Source: Acidobacteriota bacterium
GTDB taxonomy: Bacteria > Acidobacteriota > Terriglobia > UBA7540
Direction of reading: 5' to 3'
DNA: 64,000 nt
Assembly (NCBI GenBank): GCA_021817045.1
Contig: JAKAWG010000017.1
Span: 1 to 64,000 of the forward strand
Made by a program: the position numbers and the translations under genes. Under the pieces are notes generated by a model, which was not told where the DNA came from, searched no databases, and worked only from the letters and a program-made list of their open reading frames with translations. Shown in pieces: positions 50,276-58,796 of the stretch (position 1 is the stretch's first letter; each line of letters begins with the position of its first letter).

Positions 50276-51695
50276 GTGTCTCTCCTATTTCTGCTGAGAT
50301 GGCTAGGGGATCCTGGGATCTGCCCTCCCGCCTTTGAGGAGGCTGGTTGCGTGCCGATTTGAGCGCGGCGATTGCGAATGCCATCAGCACAGGGGCGATA
50401 AGCCAATACCAAGTCTCTGCGATTACCAACGGCACCAGATAAAGGCCGGCGACGGTGACGCCCAGAGGTTGAAGCCACAGTGGCTTGTTCGACCAGGGGT
50501 AAGCACCAATAGCCAGAAGTATCGCAAGCAGTGTCGGGCTGAGGTCGTGAGCCAGCGTGTGAAACGAGGCGACCTCGGAAATTACGAGCGCGGCCGCGAA
50601 GCCGAGTCCCAGGGAGCCTGCCCCACCCTGCCCCTCCAGCCTGTTCCATCCCCGTGCGGCATACACAACTAAGAACACGGAGACTAGCATGACGGCGACG
50701 TCAATGGAACGGGCTGTGGCCACGTGCCGCAAGAACTCGTAGATGAGGCCTCGCACGTTGGCCATATAACGAATTTTTATGCCATACCCCAAAGCGTGGG
50801 GGTGGACTACCTGGTCGCGCAACAGCCGGAAGTATGAGAGCAAACCGCTCGGTCCGACAATGATCAGCGAGAGTGCCGCCAGGACGGACGAGGCCGTGGT
50901 GAACCCGGCCATCAGCTTCCATTTCCGCCGTAGAAGGCAAATCAGCGCGAACGGAAGCACGACCGGAAACTTAAACAACCCAAAGGCCAGGCACATGCCT
51001 GCCCACAAATCCTGCCGGCGCTTGAGAAAGATGAATGTCAATGTAAACGCGATGAGAACGAGTAGGGATGTCTGGCCGTGCTCCAAGGCGCCCCACAAGG
51101 GTAAGAACGCGAAGCAAAGGAAGAGGTAGTGAAAAGTTTGCTCTGGAACGGGCGCATAAGGGCGCGCCAAATATGCAAAGAACATCCAAAGGGCAATATT
51201 GATCGCGCCCCAAACCACGTAAGCCTGGCCGTACGAGAGCGCTGTTAGCGGAGCAAACAGGAGTGTCTCGAAGGGAGTATGGTTATATACGAGAAAAGGC
51301 CTCCCTTTGGAAAGCGCCACACCTACTCCCACCCAAAATGCCGCTGTTCCCCGTCCGCAGCCGGCACAGGATCTTCCCTTGAACAGCGGAGCCTGCACGT
51401 GCGCCTGTTCGGCCAGGTCGTATAGCCTGGAACCGTGCCCTTGGCGCACAATCGAGGCTCCCGTATATATCGCAACAAAATCGTGTATGACATTTATGCG
51501 CAGAGACGCGTTCAGCAGAACGAAAGCAAAGAGAACCGCCGCCGTAAAGCTTAGGGCGATCCGCATCTCACGCCGCGTAGGCTGCCCAGTGTGCTGTGTT
51601 TCCTTTCTTTCAGGGGGGCATTGAGCGACGGTGACGCGCAAACGGGGATCGTCGGACAATATGCTCGCGCTGGCCCGGCTAGAATCGACGATCAC
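50253..51695 (-). CDS. GT87 (DUF2029)-type membrane glycosyltransferase, copy 2
   Basis: GTG 51693-51695 is the start: 'ggagg' lies seven bases upstream and it overlaps the stop of the previous gene (GTGA). The frame continues open far upstream only as a shadow. The 480-residue product opens with a polar segment, then 'MRIALSFTAAVLFAFVLLNA', 'HDFVAIYTGASIVRQGHGSR', 'VYNHTPFETLLFAPLTALSY', 'LEHGQTSLLVLIAFTLTFIF' and 'GMCLAFGLFKFPVVLPFALI'. These follow the GT87 pattern of the flanking paralogues. About ten membrane helices are expected. Confidence 0.8.
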   Translation of the reverse strand: MIVDSSRASASILSDDPRLRVTVAQCPPERKETQHTGQPTRREMRIALSFTAAVLFAFVLLNASLRINVIHDFVAIYTGASIVRQGHGSRLYDLAEQAHVQAPLFKGRSCAGCGRGTAAFWVGVGVALSKGRPFLVYNHTPFETLLFAPLTALSYGQAYVVWGAINIALWMFFAYLARPYAPVPEQTFHYLFLCFAFLPLWGALEHGQTSLLVLIAFTLTFIFLKRRQDLWAGMCLAFGLFKFPVVLPFALICLLRRKWKLMAGFTTASSVLAALSLIIVGPSGLLSYFRLLRDQVVHPHALGYGIKIRYMANVRGLIYEFLRHVATARSIDVAVMLVSVFLVVYAARGWNRLEGQGGAGSLGLGFAAALVISEVASFHTLAHDLSPTLLAILLAIGAYPWSNKPLWLQPLGVTVAGLYLVPLVIAETWYWLIAPVLMAFAIAALKSARNQPPQRREGRSQDPLAISAEIGETREHFAPL

Positions 51696-52927
51696 AATGA
51701 GCCCTCCGGCTCGGAATTTTGAATTGACAGGTCGTCTTCCTGGGACTGCAACCGCCACGTTCGAACCCAGATGACCATCAGAGCCAACGGGATTGCCAGC
51801 AGGCAGAAGCAGTGGGCAAACCACAGTAGGGTAGGCAGCACGACCGCGCCTGCGATCACACGTTCTGTGGCTTTCCAGGAGAAATACTTCATCCCGAAAA
51901 AAAGCGGGATTAGGACCAGCGAAAGGTCTTGAGGATTGAAATGATAACTCGCGAGCATACTGGCTAGAACGCCTGCCGCAAAGCCGGTCTGCAAATCTTT
52001 CCACGTCGTTGCCGCCAAAACGACCACAGCCACGGAAAGAGCGGCTACAAGCGTCGTGTGGCCTCTCGGCCCGGCCAGGAGACTCACAAGGCCGCGGATA
52101 CTCGCCATCCCAGGCGGTATCACCCCAGCGGTGGTTTCTTCGTGCGCGAGCAAGGCCGGGTAGCTTAACAGGCCGTGCCAACCCTCTACCAGGAAAGACA
52201 GGCCCAGCAGCGGTGCGCAGCCCAAGCCGAAGCCCCCAAGCTCTCTCCACTTTTTCTTCAGCACCAACACGCAGATAAATCCGGCTACTAACTGAAACTT
52301 GACAGTCGCCAACGCCAGCACCAGCCCGCCGATAAAACGTTTGCCGTCGTCCCATAACGCATAGCACCAGACGTAGGCAGAAAGCACCACAATAGAGAGT
52401 TGTCCGTGTGTAAGGCTGGTAACAACGGGCATAAATGCGAGCGAAAGCAGGAGGGGCCAGTTGTCGTAGCGAAGACCAGTTCGGAAGGCCAGCGACTCAA
52501 CTGAGGCGGTGAACAGCCCGACCAAAACGATGGTCCAAATGATGAAAGCAGCCCGAATTGGCAGGAGTGCAAGCGGCAGGTAGGGCGCCAAGGCAAACGG
52601 AGGAGAGCAAAAGATAAGATCCGCCGGACGGCCGTACCGGACCTGAAATGCCCGCTGGGCAGAAAGGTTGTACAAGGAGGTGCGCGCTCCCTCCCACACC
52701 ATACGCGCCGCGTAGTAGAAGACGCCGAAGTCGTAATGCGCATCCGCCAACTGATGCACAGTCGTCACCACAATCACTACGGCTGCAAGAAATACCACCA
52801 GCTTGGCATCAACCCGGATCGGCGAGCCGGCCGAGGGCACTGTCCCTCCTCCCATGTGCTCGGCGACAGCCGCTGAGGGAAAAGCGTTTGCTATCGCGGA
52901 ATAGCTCATCTTGCCCACATCACTCAT
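51692..52927 (-). CDS. GT87 (DUF2029)-type membrane glycosyltransferase, copy 3
   Basis: This 411-residue paralogue of the two genes downstream has about ten helices. Visible are 'DFGVFYYAARMVWEGARTSL', 'IFCSPPFALAPYLPLALLP', 'LTHGQLSIVVLSAYVWCYAL', 'IGGLVLALATVKFQLVAGF' and, late, 'SYHFNPQDLSLVLIPLFFGM'. It heads the GT87 trio. Its stop TGA is part of the next gene's GTG start. The paralogues are diverged, suggesting different sugars or acceptors. Start ATG 52925-52927. Confidence 0.8.
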   Translation of the reverse strand: MSDVGKMSYSAIANAFPSAAVAEHMGGGTVPSAGSPIRVDAKLVVFLAAVVIVVTTVHQLADAHYDFGVFYYAARMVWEGARTSLYNLSAQRAFQVRYGRPADLIFCSPPFALAPYLPLALLPIRAAFIIWTIVLVGLFTASVESLAFRTGLRYDNWPLLLSLAFMPVVTSLTHGQLSIVVLSAYVWCYALWDDGKRFIGGLVLALATVKFQLVAGFICVLVLKKKWRELGGFGLGCAPLLGLSFLVEGWHGLLSYPALLAHEETTAGVIPPGMASIRGLVSLLAGPRGHTTLVAALSVAVVVLAATTWKDLQTGFAAGVLASMLASYHFNPQDLSLVLIPLFFGMKYFSWKATERVIAGAVVLPTLLWFAHCFCLLAIPLALMVIWVRTWRLQSQEDDLSIQNSEPEGSL

Positions 52928-52989
52928 CCACGCGAAGAGATGGGTATTTCATTCGCTTGGCTCACTTACAGCCTCTCTCCCGCTTTGAG

Positions 52990-53035
52990 GATCGGAATGA
53001 CGTCATTCTGAGCGCCAGCGAAGAGTCTGCTTTCA
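52990..53035. repeat. Dispersed repeat of the 'gtcattctgag' type
   Basis: 'gaatgacgtcattctgagc' followed by 'gcgaagagtctgc', matching the units at 11908 and 45029. It lies between two glycosyltransferase genes. Confidence 0.55.
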
Positions 53036-53070
53036 GTTGTGGCCGAAGGCAGTGCCACGGTAAATCGCCT

Positions 53071-54594
53071 TCAGTTCGTTGGCACCGGGCCAACCCTTTC
53101 CAGCAACGTGCTGATCCCTCCGTTGAAGACGACTTTCCAGTTCGGATCTGTCCTCAGCAGGAGTGTCAGCGGAGCGTTGCGAGGGAAGAGCACGTACCGA
53201 ATCCGATACTTATCCAGAATCGCGAAAGGGTTTCGGAAACCGGCGAGCTCGAGATAGTCCTTGAACACGCCCGCCTGCTCGTAAATATCCACGCGGCTGT
53301 CGACGAACACCTTCAAGTGCGGGTCCTTCCATCCCAGGTAGCCGCCCCATTCGTAATAGTTCAGCATGTTTCCGGCAGGCGGGCGGGTTTCGAGATAAGG
53401 CACGATTTCCGCCGGGTATTGGCTGGCCACCTGCGCCTCAAGCTGGGCCGGCCCAGGAAAGCGCAGTACGACGAAGGCCAGGATGCCACCGATGATGGCA
53501 GCGTTGAGCCAGGGCTTGTCAATCTCCGCGCGATAGGGTGGAACCCAATCGAGAAGTTCCGCTACGACGGGCGCGACAATAATGCCGGCAAAAAAGAGCA
53601 GGCGTTCGCGAGATAAGCCGCCATAAAACGCAACCAGCAATAAGACCAGATCGGCTAGCCGCCATCGGTGTCGCGATACCAGCGCCGACACGAACAGCCC
53701 CGCCAGCAGCACTAACACGACCTTTCCCCGAGGCTCGTGAAAATCAACTGAGGCCCACTCCTGAATGGACGCCATGTTCAGGCGCTGGTGGAGGACCATA
53801 TTGAGCGGGTAAAGCACCAGCCGGTAACCGTACGGGTTTACAAACAGCGCGGCGCACGAGGCTCCAAAAGCTGTGACCAATTGGCGAAGCTGCTGCTGGG
53901 GCCATCGCGTCGCAACTACCGTTCCCCATTCGCCCTCGAACAACCCGCAGACAATAAAAATGCCCATCACGGCGACGCCAAGACACCACGAGCCGTGCGT
54001 ATTGATCCACAGACAAAACAAGGGCGGAAGCAGCCACAGGGGGGCCTTTTCTCTCGAACGGAAGCGCTCTAGAATTGCCAGGAGGATCACGAGGTAGAGG
54101 TAACCCAAAAGGATGGTTCGCGGACCAAAATTAACCGTTCCAAGGCAGGCGGCCACCCAGCAGGCGAGTATCGAAGCCTTTATGTGCTTGCTCCGCTGGT
54201 AACAGAGATAGAGGACGCCGACAAAAATCAGTTCCAGCATCAGCAACATGAGGATTTCGATTCCCTCGAGACGCAATGCCCGCCAGGCCAGATAGTATGG
54301 AATTTCCGCCAGCCATTCCGGGTTCATCCACGGATGGCCCGCCACCGTGAAGGAGTACGCGTCGAAGTTGGGAAGATGATGGTAACCGAACAGGTACTGG
54401 GCGTTGCGCAGGTGCCACCAGATGTCAACGTCCGGAAGGTTACGTTCCGCCAGCCGCACGACGACCAGCACCATCCATGCATGGAGCATGGCCGGGAACG
54501 AGAAGACCTTACGGAGGGCGGTCACGAGTCCTCTTCTCGGACCAATCCCGGAAACGACGCCTTCGGCCATATTTTCGATTACAAGCTGGCTCAT
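53071..54594 (-). CDS. GT-C-like polytopic membrane protein ('DxWWHLRNAQY' family), copy 1
   Basis: This 507-residue protein starts with a soluble stretch, then 'LPDVDIWWHLRNAQYLFGY', 'FSFPAMLHAW' and 'HPWMNPEWLAEIPYYLAW', signatures shared with the 56568-58196 copy. The membrane core of ten or so helices is followed by a periplasmic tail with 'MLNYYEWGGYLGWKDPHLKV' and 'VDSRVDIYEQAGVFKDYLE'. The fold and the loop 'DxWWH' are like GT-C enzymes, but no member known to me has an assigned reaction. It is coupled by a four-base overlap to the GT2 gene upstream. Confidence 0.75.
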   Translation of the reverse strand: MSQLVIENMAEGVVSGIGPRRGLVTALRKVFSFPAMLHAWMVLVVVRLAERNLPDVDIWWHLRNAQYLFGYHHLPNFDAYSFTVAGHPWMNPEWLAEIPYYLAWRALRLEGIEILMLLMLELIFVGVLYLCYQRSKHIKASILACWVAACLGTVNFGPRTILLGYLYLVILLAILERFRSREKAPLWLLPPLFCLWINTHGSWCLGVAVMGIFIVCGLFEGEWGTVVATRWPQQQLRQLVTAFGASCAALFVNPYGYRLVLYPLNMVLHQRLNMASIQEWASVDFHEPRGKVVLVLLAGLFVSALVSRHRWRLADLVLLLVAFYGGLSRERLLFFAGIIVAPVVAELLDWVPPYRAEIDKPWLNAAIIGGILAFVVLRFPGPAQLEAQVASQYPAEIVPYLETRPPAGNMLNYYEWGGYLGWKDPHLKVFVDSRVDIYEQAGVFKDYLELAGFRNPFAILDKYRIRYVLFPRNAPLTLLLRTDPNWKVVFNGGISTLLERVGPVPTN

Positions 54595-55796
54595 CGAACT
54601 TTCAGCTTTACGTCGCTTGGTTGGGTTGCAGCCATAACTTCATCTCCGCGGGTCCAGACCCTTGGGCGAGCCGGCGTAATGTGTCCTGAATCCGATAACT
54701 CTATGGCTTGTCCGTCAATTTCAGATGAAGGGTTGCGGACGTCGAACACGGTGATGACACCGTTGTCCCGGCTAGCTGTTTTCCGCCTGTCTGCCGGAAA
54801 GCCCAGGCACTCCCGTACGAGATAGAGCGGTCGCCGCTTGGATTCGCCGTAAATTCGCCCGACATATTCTCCAATAATCCCCAGGCAAATCAGCTGAACC
54901 CCACCCATAAACAGCACGGCGATCACCATGCTCGCCCAGCCCTGTACCCAGTGTTTTCCGAAAAGTCGCGCATAGAGGGCGACAAGGATACCGGCCGTTG
55001 CCGCGGCCGAGACTCCAAAACCAAACCACGTGGCCAACCTCAGCGGCACCGTCGAAAACGAAACGATGCCGTCGGTAGCGAAGCGGACCATCTTGAGCAA
55101 CGGATATTTTGTCTCACCAGCGAAGCGCCGGGCGCGGCGGTAGGAAACCGCGGTCTGAGGAAAGCCAAGCCAGCTGACCATGCCGCGGATAAACCGGTCG
55201 CGTTCCGGCATGGAGAGCAAAGCGTCCACTACCTTTCTGTCCATCAGGCGAAAATCCCCCGTATCCAACGGGATTCTGGTTTCCGACAGCCGCCCGATGA
55301 GCCGGTAAAACAGCTTAGCCGTCCACAGTTTGAAGGCGCTCTCTCCGTCGCGTTTCGTACGGACTCCGTAAACGACGTCAAAACCGTCTTGCCAACGCGC
55401 CACAAATTGGGCGATGACCTCCGGGGGATCTTGAAGATCGGCATCGATCACAACCACCGCGTCGCCCGCAGCATGTTCCATCCCTGCGGTAATCGCCGCC
55501 TGATGTCCAAAGTTGCGGGAGAGCCGCACCACGCGCACGCTCGTATCCACGAGCTGCAACCCACGAAGCACATCCGGCGTCGTATCGGTGCTGCCGTCAT
55601 CGACGTAGATAATCTCAAAAGTTGTCTCTAGCTCGGCGAGCACTTCGCTCAGCCGCCGATGAGTTGCGGGCAAAACCTCCGCCTCATTCGCGCATGGAAC
55701 CACCACCGAAAGCAGTGACGCCTGGGCGGTGGGAACGGAAAAGTTTCTGCCTTGCGAATTAGTGTCGCGTTTGCGGCGCATTGCGTTCTCCTCCAA
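54591..55796 (-). CDS. GT2 glycosyltransferase with two C-terminal membrane helices (DPM-like)
   Basis: This 401-residue enzyme of the GtrB/YfdH type has 'SVVVPCANEAEVLPATHRRL', 'FEIIYVDDGSTDTTPDVL', 'QAAITAGMEHAAGDAVVVID', 'ADLQDPPEVIAQFV' and 'GDFRLMDRKVVDALLSM'. Two helices near residues 240-310 ('FGFGVSAAATAGILVALYAR', 'WASMVIAVLFMGGVQLICLG') anchor it in the inner membrane. The product is likely a polyprenyl-phosphate sugar for the GT-C proteins alongside. About 90 hydrophilic residues of unknown role follow the second helix. Confidence 0.87.
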   Translation of the reverse strand: MEENAMRRKRDTNSQGRNFSVPTAQASLLSVVVPCANEAEVLPATHRRLSEVLAELETTFEIIYVDDGSTDTTPDVLRGLQLVDTSVRVVRLSRNFGHQAAITAGMEHAAGDAVVVIDADLQDPPEVIAQFVARWQDGFDVVYGVRTKRDGESAFKLWTAKLFYRLIGRLSETRIPLDTGDFRLMDRKVVDALLSMPERDRFIRGMVSWLGFPQTAVSYRRARRFAGETKYPLLKMVRFATDGIVSFSTVPLRLATWFGFGVSAAATAGILVALYARLFGKHWVQGWASMVIAVLFMGGVQLICLGIIGEYVGRIYGESKRRPLYLVRECLGFPADRRKTASRDNGVITVFDVRNPSSEIDGQAIELSDSGHITPARPRVWTRGDEVMAATQPSDVKLKVR

Positions 55797-55839
55797 AAAA
55801 TCCCGCCCCTAAGTGTCGGGAGGCCACTCAACTTGCCGT

Positions 55840-56532
55840 CTACGCCAAGCGGCCCACAGCCGCGTATTGAGCCCCCAAGGGGCACCATCCAAGTGCTTTT
55901 TCCAGCGGGCGAAGCCACCGGAGCGCGCGAGGAAAGAACACGATGTAGCTCACCCTAACCGATTCAAAGCCGCTAAGAGCCAGCCATTCCATCGTTTCCT
56001 TAGGTGAGAGCAAGACGGCATTTTCATCGAACGGACAGAGACGTACGGCTCGGCGCGTGAGCGGGTTTGCCGGGTTGTGCTCAAAGACGACCAGTTTCCC
56101 ATTTGTTTCGAGCAGGTCAGCAGCCTCGCGTATAGTAAACAAGCGGTTGGCGGGCTCAACGTGATGCAGGACGTTCGCCACGAGGACAACATCGTAAGGA
56201 GGGTTTAAGTCCATTATGTTCGAAGCAAAATGCCCCTGGGCACGCAGCGCGGGTGGGACGCGACTCAGGCTCGCCTGTGAAACATCGTACCCATCGATTT
56301 GAGCTTGCGGAATCCGTTCCTTGATCTTGGCGCTGACCATCCCCACGCCACAGCCATAGTCCAGGATCTTGCAATCAAGCGCCGCCACGTTCGCGGCAAT
56401 AAAATTAGCCTTGTAGACCGCGAAGTACTCACCGCTCTCCCCTGTGATCGCGACGCTTTCGTTGAGTAGTGTTGGATAGCTTTCCGAGAACGGATCAAAC
56501 TCGCTCGCACGCATCGTGTCGTTCACGTTCAT
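55840..56532 (-). CDS. Class I SAM-dependent methyltransferase
   Basis: The start is ATG 56530-56532, because 'aggaggggcg' lies just upstream; a TTG at 56571 is weaker. The 230-residue product has motif I 'CKILDYGCGVGMVSAKIKER', acidic motif II 'QIDGYDVSQASLSRVP', 'YDVVLVANVLHHVEPANRLF' and 'LLETNGKLVVFEHNP'. It could methylate a sugar, lipid or small molecule of the glycan pathway. It lies between two GT-C-like genes. Confidence 0.85.
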   Translation of the reverse strand: MNVNDTMRASEFDPFSESYPTLLNESVAITGESGEYFAVYKANFIAANVAALDCKILDYGCGVGMVSAKIKERIPQAQIDGYDVSQASLSRVPPALRAQGHFASNIMDLNPPYDVVLVANVLHHVEPANRLFTIREAADLLETNGKLVVFEHNPANPLTRRAVRLCPFDENAVLLSPKETMEWLALSGFESVRVSYIVFFPRALRWLRPLEKALGWCPLGAQYAAVGRLA

Positions 56533-56567
56533 CGACTTCGCCCCTCCTACCGCTCCTCCTGCTTGAT

Positions 56568-58196
56568 TCAATTTGCCGTGACCTCTCTGGCCGACGCTGC
56601 GCGTCCCATGTCCCCGGCGTTTCCCGCCCTCGCTATAGAGCTTCTCTCAAACAGCACGGCCGTCTTGCTTTGGTAGAGCACCTTCCAGTCCGATTCTCTC
56701 TTGAGTAGATAAACTATAGGCTGCTGCACGGAGAGCAGCACGTAGCGAATGTGATATTTATCCAGCACTTCGATGGGATCAGTCATACCGATCGCGTCGA
56801 GGTAATCCTTCAGAACACCAGCATCCTCAAAAACGTCAACCCTGCTATCGATGAACGTTCTCGCTTGGCGGTCGTTCCATTCGAGGTAGCCGCCCCACAA
56901 GTAGTCGTTGAAGATCAAACCCGTAATCTCGTGCGTTTTCAAATAGGAAACGGCACCGACCGGATACTGCTTAGCCAGCAGCTTGTTCATTCGGCCCGAG
57001 GATGGAAACCAAAGAAAGAAAGTTGCCAGGACTCCGGCCATGATGATCCCGTTCAGAACCGGCTTATCAATGTGGGGCTGGTACGGCGGCAAGAAGTCCA
57101 GGAATTTCGCGATGAGCGGAGACAAAAGTATCGCCGCCAGAAATAAGAACCGCTCATAGGTGAGCCCACTATAAAGGGCGAACGCAGTAAGGAGAAGGTC
57201 AGTCAATTTCCACCGGTAGTTGCTGAGCAGGGCAGCCGCCAACAGGCCTATCAGAAGAATCAGGACGAGCTTTCCCCGCGCGCTGTGAAAATCCACCGAC
57301 AGGTATTCCTGGACGTGCGCAACACCCAGCTTCATTCGGAACGGGTATTCGACCGACCAAAGCACCAGGCCCGCCCCGTAAGGGTTGGCAAACACGGCCG
57401 CAACAGAGCCGCCAAATGCCAGGAAAAGATTACGAAGCTGCTTGGCCGACCAGCGCACGGCCTCGACGCGTCCCCACCTGCCTTCAATCAGCCCCCCGAC
57501 GATGACGATGCCAAAAACGATCAGGCCAATCTCCCATGAGCCGTGTGTATTGGCCCAGAGACAGAACAGTGGCGGGAGAAGCCAGAGAGGCCCGTGCCCG
57601 CGCTGCCGGTATCGTTCCAGAATGATGAGGAGAGCAAGCAAGCAAGCGTAACCAAAGAGAATGGTACGCGGGCCGAAATTGACCACCGCGAGAAGGACCG
57701 CAAACCCGGTGGCCAGCGCCGACGCTTTCACGTTACCGCTGCTGATGGTGCACAGGTAAAACAGAGCCAGCAGCACCCCTTCAGCGGCCAAAACCGTCAC
57801 GAGCTTGATTCCGAGAAGCCCCCAGGCACGCCAGGCAAGATAGAACGGAATCTCCGCCAGCCATTCAGGATTGACCCAGGGGTGGCCATTCACCGTAAAG
57901 GAATACATGTCCACACGGGGGAACTGCAGGTAATGGAAAAGGTACTGGGCGTTCCGAAGGTGCCACCAGATGTCCGGATCGTTGACGCCGCCTCCGCGGG
58001 CCATCAGGAAAACCATCAGAGCGACGAGCGCTGCGAGAACCGAGGGAAAGGAAAACACGGTGCGGATTGAGCGGGCGAGGCGCTGCCTCAGCGCGAGCCG
58101 ATCCACAGTGGCCTCTCGCTTGTCTGGAAGCGGTTCGGCTGCGGACGACGGTGCATCCTGCAGGGTGTTTGCCTCAGACCTCGGAGTAGTGAGCAT
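56568..58196 (-). CDS. GT-C-like polytopic membrane protein ('DxWWHLRNAQY' family), copy 2
   Basis: This 542-residue protein is closely similar in layout to the 53071-54594 copy: 'VNDPDIWWHLRNAQYLFHY', 'HPWVNPEWLAEIPFYLAWRA' and 'FNDYLWGGYLEWNDRQARTF', with 'DSRVDVFEDAGVLKDYLDA' near the end. About ten membrane helices are expected. The duplication within 3 kb and the more distant copy at 32238 form a three-member family in the window. The start is ATG 58194-58196. It is the first gene of the minus-strand glycan block, facing the divergent NtrC-like regulator. Confidence 0.75.
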   Translation of the reverse strand: MLTTPRSEANTLQDAPSSAAEPLPDKREATVDRLALRQRLARSIRTVFSFPSVLAALVALMVFLMARGGGVNDPDIWWHLRNAQYLFHYLQFPRVDMYSFTVNGHPWVNPEWLAEIPFYLAWRAWGLLGIKLVTVLAAEGVLLALFYLCTISSGNVKASALATGFAVLLAVVNFGPRTILFGYACLLALLIILERYRQRGHGPLWLLPPLFCLWANTHGSWEIGLIVFGIVIVGGLIEGRWGRVEAVRWSAKQLRNLFLAFGGSVAAVFANPYGAGLVLWSVEYPFRMKLGVAHVQEYLSVDFHSARGKLVLILLIGLLAAALLSNYRWKLTDLLLTAFALYSGLTYERFLFLAAILLSPLIAKFLDFLPPYQPHIDKPVLNGIIMAGVLATFFLWFPSSGRMNKLLAKQYPVGAVSYLKTHEITGLIFNDYLWGGYLEWNDRQARTFIDSRVDVFEDAGVLKDYLDAIGMTDPIEVLDKYHIRYVLLSVQQPIVYLLKRESDWKVLYQSKTAVLFERSSIARAGNAGDMGRAASAREVTAN

Positions 58197-58796
58197 AGTT
58201 CCGCCAGGACCGTCATAGGCAACCGGAGCGCCAAAGTTTGCGTTTGTAGGATCCGTTTACGGGACGGCTTGAGACGCCGGAACGAACCCTACGGTCCGCA
58301 GCAAGTGACTAAGAGGCCACCAATCGGGTCGCAGGGATGTAAACAAACGTTGACATCCTTCAAGGTGTGCTGGTAACCAAATTGCTCGGTAAAAAAAAGT
58401 GCAGAACATGATTTTTAGAAGTGGCAATCGACAGAGAAGCGCTTTAGGCGGTCCGAGAGGTTACTCAGGCTGACGCTCGTGTACAGCGGGAAGCTCTCAA
58501 TCCGAGCTTGCGCCAGCGTTTTACTCACGGCAAACGGCATGTTTAATCAATTGGTTAATATGTCCAACTCTACGACCACAGGCCAGGTCGCGAGAGAAAT
58601 GCATTACCACTTATTCCCACTGTGTCTAAGCGTTTTCACATGCGCGCTTTCGAATTGATCAGTCGCCAGAGGAGTGTATACAAATCTGTAATAGACGGCT
58701 TAATACTTGAAAAGAACCGGTGGAACGCGAACAATCGGGACACGCTGACTTGTCCAGACCTGAACATTCTCGTTTGATCGCTTGCGGAGGGGGAAT
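58197..58796. promoter_or_regulatory. Divergent intergenic region with likely promoters
   Basis: The 600 bases between the minus-strand GT-C-like gene and the plus-strand NtrC-like regulator hold no gene. A TTGACA hexamer is at 58350-58355, but no good -10 is spaced 16-18 bases downstream. No clear -24/-12 (GG...GC) pair for sigma-54 was found. AT-rich stretches near 58530-58560 and 58660-58710 could be promoter regions. Confidence 0.4.

Noticed and set aside
51696-52367. Long open frame upstream of the second GT87 gene
   Set aside because: It lies inside the preceding GT87 gene in another frame, and the GTG start at 51695 has a Shine-Dalgarno sequence and a four-base overlap.
58197-58796. 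Sigma-54 promoter upstream of the NtrC-like gene
   Set aside because: No GG-N10-GC type pair with correct context was found by eye.
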